Below, piece by piece: positions 60,287 through 64,000 of a stretch of 64,000 nucleotides of DNA. The notes below the pieces were generated by a model. It saw only the letters and a program-made list of their open reading frames with translations, was not told the DNA's origin and made no database searches. Source of the stretch: Geodermatophilaceae bacterium NBWT11. GTDB taxonomy: Bacteria; Actinomycetota; Actinomycetes; Mycobacteriales; Geodermatophilaceae. Position 1 is the stretch's first letter, and each line of letters begins with the position of its first letter. Both the position numbers and the translations under genes were made by a program. Location of the stretch: NCBI GenBank assembly GCA_014218215.1, contig CP043652.1, forward strand, positions 434,001-498,000, written 5' to 3'.

Positions 60287-61525
60287 TCATCCGTCGGATA
60301 GCACCGCCCAGCCGTGCGCGGGCAGCCTGCCGCCGTCGATCCGTCCGGCGAGCACCGCACCGGCGGCCGGGACGGTGGCGGGCTCGTCGGCCAGGTTGAG
60401 CGCGACGATCAGGGCCTTGCCGTCGGCCTCGGTGCGGTAGACCAGCTGCAGGTTGGTCAGGTGCTCGGTCGTCGTCCGGGCGTGGTGCAGCCAGCGGTGC
60501 CGACGGCGCAGCCCGATCAGCTCCTGGTGCAGCGCGAACACCGCGCCGCCCTCGACGGACAGCGGGTCGGCGGGGAACTCGGGGCGGATCGCGTCGTCGC
60601 CACCGACCCGGTCCTCCTTGATCCCGTGCCAGCCGAACTCGTCGCCGGACCACACGGCGGGGGTGCCGCCGACGGTCGCCCAGACCACCAGCGCGTGCGG
60701 CAGGTGCTGCTCACCGACCTGGTCGACGATGCGGGTGACGTCGTGGTTGCCCACGAACGTCCACGGCACGAACGCGTCGAGGAACCCGTCGTGGCGCTGC
60801 AGGGCGTGGTCGAGCTCGAACAGGTTGCCCTCGGCGATGCCGTGCCAGAGGCCCTGCCACAGCTCGTACTGGGTGACCGCGTCCATCGTCGACGCCTCGA
60901 TGATGCCGGCGTAGTCGCCGTGGATGACCTCACCGACCACGTAGACGTCGGGGAACCGCTCCCGGACGGCGGGCAGCACCTGCGCCCAGAACTCCGGCGG
61001 GACGGCGTAGGCCGCGTCCAACCGCCACCCGTCGATGCCGCGCTCGAGCCAGTGGATCATCACGTCGACGACGAACTGCACGACGTCGGGCTGGGCGTGG
61101 TCGAGGGCGACGAGCTGCCCGTGGCCCTCGAACACCTCGGGCTCGCCGTCGGGACCGCGGCGGATCCAGTGCTGCTTCGTCGGGTCGGTGAAGGCGGCGT
61201 GGCTGCGGCCGACGTGGTTGAACACGCCGTCCAGCAGCACCCGGACGCCCTTGGCGTGCGCAGCGTCGACCAGGTCGCGGAGGTCCTGCTCGTCGCCGAG
61301 CCGACCGTCGATGCGCAGGTGGTCGGTGGTGTCGTAGCCGTGCGTCTCCGCGGCGAAGACCGGGCCCAGGGCCAGCCCGTTGGCCCCGAGCGCGACGGCG
61401 TGGTCGAGCCAGCCGGCGATCCGGGACAGCCGGTGCGTGGTGGCCTGCTGCGCGTCCCGTTCGGCGCCGACGAACCCCAGCGGGTGCACCTGCCACCAGA
61501 TCGCGTCCTGCACCCAGTCGGGCAC
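60287..61525 (-). CDS. GH13 alpha-amylase family enzyme
   Basis: A 412-residue glycoside hydrolase. The catalytic residues are DGWRLDAAYAV (nucleophile Asp) near residue 170, DVYVVGEVIHGDY (acid Glu) near 200, and FVGNHDVTRIVDQ (second Asp) near 260. The (beta/alpha)8 barrel is complete, with a short C-terminal domain. Probably an oligosaccharide- or trehalose-type hydrolase; substrate not settled. The GTG start has GAGGAGG seven bases upstream. Confidence 0.85.
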   Translation of the reverse strand: MPDWVQDAIWWQVHPLGFVGAERDAQQATTHRLSRIAGWLDHAVALGANGLALGPVFAAETHGYDTTDHLRIDGRLGDEQDLRDLVDAAHAKGVRVLLDGVFNHVGRSHAAFTDPTKQHWIRRGPDGEPEVFEGHGQLVALDHAQPDVVQFVVDVMIHWLERGIDGWRLDAAYAVPPEFWAQVLPAVRERFPDVYVVGEVIHGDYAGIIEASTMDAVTQYELWQGLWHGIAEGNLFELDHALQRHDGFLDAFVPWTFVGNHDVTRIVDQVGEQHLPHALVVWATVGGTPAVWSGDEFGWHGIKEDRVGGDDAIRPEFPADPLSVEGGAVFALHQELIGLRRRHRWLHHARTTTEHLTNLQLVYRTEADGKALIVALNLADEPATVPAAGAVLAGRIDGGRLPAHGWAVLSDG

Positions 61526-61549
61526 CCGTGCCTCCTCGATCGCCGTCAG

Positions 61550-61562
61550 TGAGTTCGACTCA
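61550..61562. promoter_or_regulatory. Palindromic TetR operator between amylase and TetR genes
   Basis: TGAGT-TCG-ACTCA is a perfect palindrome in the 51-base divergent gap between the amylase and the TetR-type gene, so it is the likely binding site for that regulator. It could control both genes. Confidence 0.7.
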
Positions 61563-61576
61563 GTAGGATACGCCCC

Positions 61577-62179
61577 GTGCCCCGGACCGACCGCCGACCC
61601 CGGACCCGGCAGGACCCCGCCGTCCGCCGGGCCGAGATCCTCGCCGTCGCCACGGTCCTGTTCGGCGTCCGCCCGTACCCGGACGTCGCGGTCACCGCGA
61701 TCGCCGAGCGGGTGGGGGTCTCCGAGGCGCTCGTGCTGCGCTACTTCGGCACGAAGGGCGAGCTGTACACCGCCGTCGTCGAAGCAGCCCTGGCCCGGCT
61801 GCAGGCCGAGCACGAGGCCGCCGACGCCGCCCTGCCGGCCGGCACTCCCCCGATGTCCCGGGTCGCCCGCTCGATCGAGGTCTACCTGGACGTCGTCGCC
61901 GCGGCCCCGGTGGGCTGGTCCGCCCCGCTGCGCGGAGAGGGCGTCCCGGCCGCCGACCGGCTCCGGGCACAGGCGCTGACCGGCTACGTCGACCGGCTCG
62001 CCGACGTCCTGTCCGTGGACCCCGCCGGCCCGGCCGGCCTGGCCCTGCGCGGCTACCTGGGCTTCCTGGAGTCCGCCTGCCTGGCCTGGGCCGACCGCGG
62101 TTGCCCGGCGTCGTCCCGCCCCGCCCTGCTCGCGATGTCCCTCGACGCCCTCCAGGCCGCCCTGGAGGCCGCCCTCTGA
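61577..62179 (+). CDS. TetR-family transcriptional regulator
   Basis: A 200-residue TetR protein. The N-terminal HTH is RAEILAVATVLFG near residue 18, followed by ITAIAERVGVSEALVLRYF-like residues up to the YFGTKGELYTAV segment near 55. The C-terminal helical domain is a ligand pocket of unknown specificity. It is divergent from the amylase gene, with a palindromic operator between. Just 13 bases past its stop lies the IS30 end. Confidence 0.9.
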   Translation: MPRTDRRPRTRQDPAVRRAEILAVATVLFGVRPYPDVAVTAIAERVGVSEALVLRYFGTKGELYTAVVEAALARLQAEHEAADAALPAGTPPMSRVARSIEVYLDVVAAAPVGWSAPLRGEGVPAADRLRAQALTGYVDRLADVLSVDPAGPAGLALRGYLGFLESACLAWADRGCPASSRPALLAMSLDALQAALEAAL

Positions 62180-62192
62180 CGACGAGAAGCGC

Positions 62193-62217
62193 GGCGGTCT
62201 CAACGGGTGTGTGCAAC
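62193..62217. repeat. IS30 left terminal inverted repeat
   Basis: Begins GGCGGTCTCAACGGGTG and ends TGCAAC; it matches the reverse complement of the right end except at two central positions. Confidence 0.88.
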
Positions 62218-63351
62218 GGCCTCGTTGAATGCTTCGGCGGGAGTCTTCCAGTCCAGGGTCTGTCGGGGTCGGCCGTTGAGTCGTGCGGCGATGGCGTCGA
62301 GGTCGTGCTGGGTGAAGGCCGTGAGGTCGGCGCCCTTGGGCAGGTACTGGCGGAGGAGGCCGTTGGTGTTCTCGTTGCTGCCCCGCTGCCAGGGGCTCTT
62401 GGGGTCGCAGAAATAGACGTCGACGCCGGTGGCCACGGTGAACTGTGCGTGGGCGGCCATCTCCTTGCCCTGGTCCCAGGTCAGGGACCGGCGCAGCTGG
62501 GCTGGCACCCGCCTGATCGCTGCGGCCAGAGCCGGGTGGACCTGCTCGGCCTTCTTGCCTTCCGGTAGCGCCACCAACGCCACGAACCGGGTGGTGCGCT
62601 CCACCAGGGTGGCCACTGCACTGGGCAGCTTGCCCAAGACGAGGTCGCCCTCCCAGTGCCCGGGGACCGCCCGGTCGGTGGCCTCGGCGGGTCGTTCGGA
62701 GATCGGGACCATCCCGCGCAGCTGCCCACGCCCGGAAGGCAACTTGGCCCCGCGCGGGTGCCGGGTCGCCCGACCGGTGCGCAACGACCGGGTCAACTCA
62801 CGGGCCAACCCGCCCCTGGCCTGCACGAACAAGGTCAGGTAGATCGTCTCGTGGGAGACCCGCATCGCCTCATCGTCGGGGAAGTCCACGACCAAGCGTG
62901 ACGCGATCTGCTGCGGTGACCACTCCAGGGCCAGCCCACGCTGCACCTCCGCGCGAAGCCGCCCGTCGATCGCCAGCTTCGCCGGCTTGGGTCGCAGCGC
63001 CCGACGATCGGCCGCGGCATCGGCTGCTGCGGCCCGGTAGGCCTCCCGCCCGCCGTTGCGGGCCAGCTCCCGGCTGATCGTGGAGGGCTCCCGCCCCAAC
63101 ACACGCGCGATCGCCCGCACCGACGCCTCGGCGGCGATCCCGCGGCTGATCTCCTCCCGCTCGACCACGCTCAACGCCAGCGGCCCCCGCCGCCGCGCTA
63201 CCGGCCGTCTGCCACCACACGCCGTGACATGCCGGTGCACCGTGGCATGCGACAGCCCCAATGACCGGCCGATGCCACGCAGTGACTCACCGGCCCGCCA
63301 TCGCGCCCACAACTGATCCTGCTGCTCCACCGACAACCCCGACGACCTCAC
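62200..63351 (-). CDS. IS30 family transposase
   Basis: A 383-residue DDE transposase. The N-terminal HTH (EREEISRGIAAEASVRAIAR, then STISRELARNGG) binds the ends. The catalytic residues are in GHWEGDLVLGK near residue 230 (first Asp), LTWDQGKEMAAH near 288 (second Asp), and NENTNGLLRQYLPKG near 330 (Glu). The frame is intact with a GTG start, so the element may still be mobile. Confidence 0.92.
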   Translation of the reverse strand: MRSSGLSVEQQDQLWARWRAGESLRGIGRSLGLSHATVHRHVTACGGRRPVARRRGPLALSVVEREEISRGIAAEASVRAIARVLGREPSTISRELARNGGREAYRAAAADAAADRRALRPKPAKLAIDGRLRAEVQRGLALEWSPQQIASRLVVDFPDDEAMRVSHETIYLTLFVQARGGLARELTRSLRTGRATRHPRGAKLPSGRGQLRGMVPISERPAEATDRAVPGHWEGDLVLGKLPSAVATLVERTTRFVALVALPEGKKAEQVHPALAAAIRRVPAQLRRSLTWDQGKEMAAHAQFTVATGVDVYFCDPKSPWQRGSNENTNGLLRQYLPKGADLTAFTQHDLDAIAARLNGRPRQTLDWKTPAEAFNEAVAHTR

Positions 63352-63396
63352 CGGACCACCCCTCAGACCACGACACCGTGATCATCTGCAGAGGCT

Positions 63397-63421
63397 GTTG
63401 CATCCACCCGTTGAGACCGCC
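63397..63421. repeat. IS30 right terminal inverted repeat
   Basis: Begins GTTGCATCC and ends CACCCGTTGAGACCGCC, pairing with the left end at 23 of 25 positions. Confidence 0.88.
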
Positions 63422-63422
63422 G

Positions 63423-63453
63423 CCCTTTTCGTCAGCTCGGCTGACGGGAAGGG
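63423..63453. terminator. Terminator-like hairpin beside the IS and Ltp gene
   Basis: CGTCAGC-TCG-GCTGACG (63430-63446) forms the core stem, extended after small mismatches by CCCTT (63423-63427) pairing with AAGGG (63449-63453). It lies just past the stop of the minus-strand lipoprotein gene and directly next to the IS30 end. Confidence 0.5.
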
Positions 63454-63472
63454 CGCTTCTCGTGCGGGGTGG

Positions 63473-64000
63473 TCAGAGGCCGACCGAGTCGGCCCCGAAG
63501 GCGGCCTGCTCCGGGGTGTAGCCCTCGAAGACCAGCTGGTCGATGAGCCCGGACCGGGAGAACGAGGTGAACTCCAGGTAGCTCTCCGCCGACCCGGCCG
63601 CCTGGGCGTTCCAGTCGACCGTGACGGTGTCGGCCGCCCAGGTGGCGTCAGCGGTCGAGTACCCCTCGTACTCGAGCTGGCCGATCAGGCCCGTGCGGGA
63701 GAAGTTGGTGAAGTCCAGGTAGCTGTTCGCCGCGCGGAGTGCGTTGGACTGGCTCACGGACACGTCCGGCACCGGTGCCGGGGCCGGCGCGGGAGCGACC
63801 GTGGTCGTGGGCGCAGGCGCCGGCGCGACCGTGGTGGTCACCGGTGCCGGAGCGGCCTCGACGACATCGGTGACCGGCGGCGGCGGGACCACCGAGGAGA
63901 TCGGCGCCGAGGACGACGAGGACGTCGCTGCGGAGGCCGTCGAGGACGGACTGGTCTCGGTCGGTCCGTTCACCGCCGAACCGATGATGCCCAGGCCCAG
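63473..64000 (-). CDS. Ltp-family lipoprotein, N-terminal part missing
   Basis: The right edge cuts the gene, so the signal region is outside the window. The visible part has a Ser/Thr/Pro/Ala-rich linker and then two Ltp repeats of about 45 residues: NALRAANSYLDFTNFSRTG with IGQLEYEGYSTADATWA, and AESYLEFTSFSRSG with LIDQLVFEGYTPEQAAFG. This domain is known from surface lipoproteins and from phage superinfection-exclusion proteins. Cell-surface or exclusion roles are both possible. The in-frame GTG at 63973 is not taken as the start, since hydrophobic codons continue upstream to the edge. Confidence 0.75.
   Translation of the reverse strand: MGLGIIGSAVNGPTETSPSSTASAATSSSSSAPISSVVPPPPVTDVVEAAPAPVTTTVAPAPAPTTTVAPAPAPAPVPDVSVSQSNALRAANSYLDFTNFSRTGLIGQLEYEGYSTADATWAADTVTVDWNAQAAGSAESYLEFTSFSRSGLIDQLVFEGYTPEQAAFGADSVGL

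Larger units (their letters stand above)
62193..63421. mobile_element. Complete IS30-family insertion sequence (about 1.23 kb)
   Basis: One transposase gene bounded by 25-base inverted repeats, 62193-62217 and 63397-63421, that match at 23 of 25 positions. The dinucleotide GC flanks both ends (62191-62192 and 63422-63423), compatible with the 2-3 base target duplication of IS30 elements. The stop codon of the transposase lies in the left repeat. It separates a TetR gene from an Ltp lipoprotein gene. Confidence 0.88.

Overview
The window comes from a very GC-rich actinobacterial chromosome. GTG starts are common, start/stop overlaps (ATGA, GTGA) are dense, and the families present include class F sortase, DUF4916 NUDIX, an ECF42-like sigma factor and Excalibur and PASTA exported proteins. 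A Geodermatophilaceae-like host is plausible, but that rests on style only. I see no rRNA, tRNA or CRISPR array, and no gene-free stretch longer than 300 bases.

Region 1 (1-6703). A three-gene minus-strand operon of zinc-ribbon/HTH-like proteins of unknown role is followed by a small CxxC protein. Next comes an NAD/ADP-ribose module. A NrtR-type regulator is divergent from an ARPP-1-like gene and an ADP-ribosylglycohydrolase fused to a dual-specificity-like phosphatase. That operon appears to continue into a small helical protein, a 43-residue four-cysteine protein and a PD-(D/E)XK-like nuclease. These three are the part that looks least described.

Region 2 (6778-36632) is a dense anti-phage defence island. 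It holds a phosphorothioate-DNA-type SBD-HNH endonuclease broken by one extra copy of a tetranucleotide repeat, and a SIR2-domain NADase. It also holds a two-gene module with a glycine-rich membrane protein, and a helicase divergent from a SNF2 helicase + PIN nuclease pair. The centre is a complete class 1 DISARM operon (drmD, drmMI, drmA, drmB, drmC). Beyond it lie a vsr / cytosine-5 methyltransferase / HNH restriction-modification set and a GmrSD-like DUF262 protein. The 3' part of drmMI and the 5' end of drmA have visibly lower GC than their surroundings, as expected for target-domain exchange.

Region 3 (36800-58500) is ordinary chromosome. It contains a leaderless, self-operated MerR regulator with a membrane protein, a GIY-YIG protein, a Baeyer-Villiger-type monooxygenase, and a YCII + ECF sigma pair whose sigma gene carries one in-frame amber codon. 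It also contains a hipBA pair with repeated palindromic operators, lipoproteins, a deaminase + NUDIX pair, a GGDEF-EAL protein, thioesterases, an Excalibur protein next to a class F sortase, and an acyl-CoA synthetase.

Region 4 (58560-64000) has a lone foreign-looking coiled-coil gene inserted between housekeeping genes. It is followed by an alpha-amylase divergent from a TetR regulator with a palindromic operator between them, an intact IS30-family insertion sequence with clear inverted repeats, and the end of an Ltp-type lipoprotein gene.
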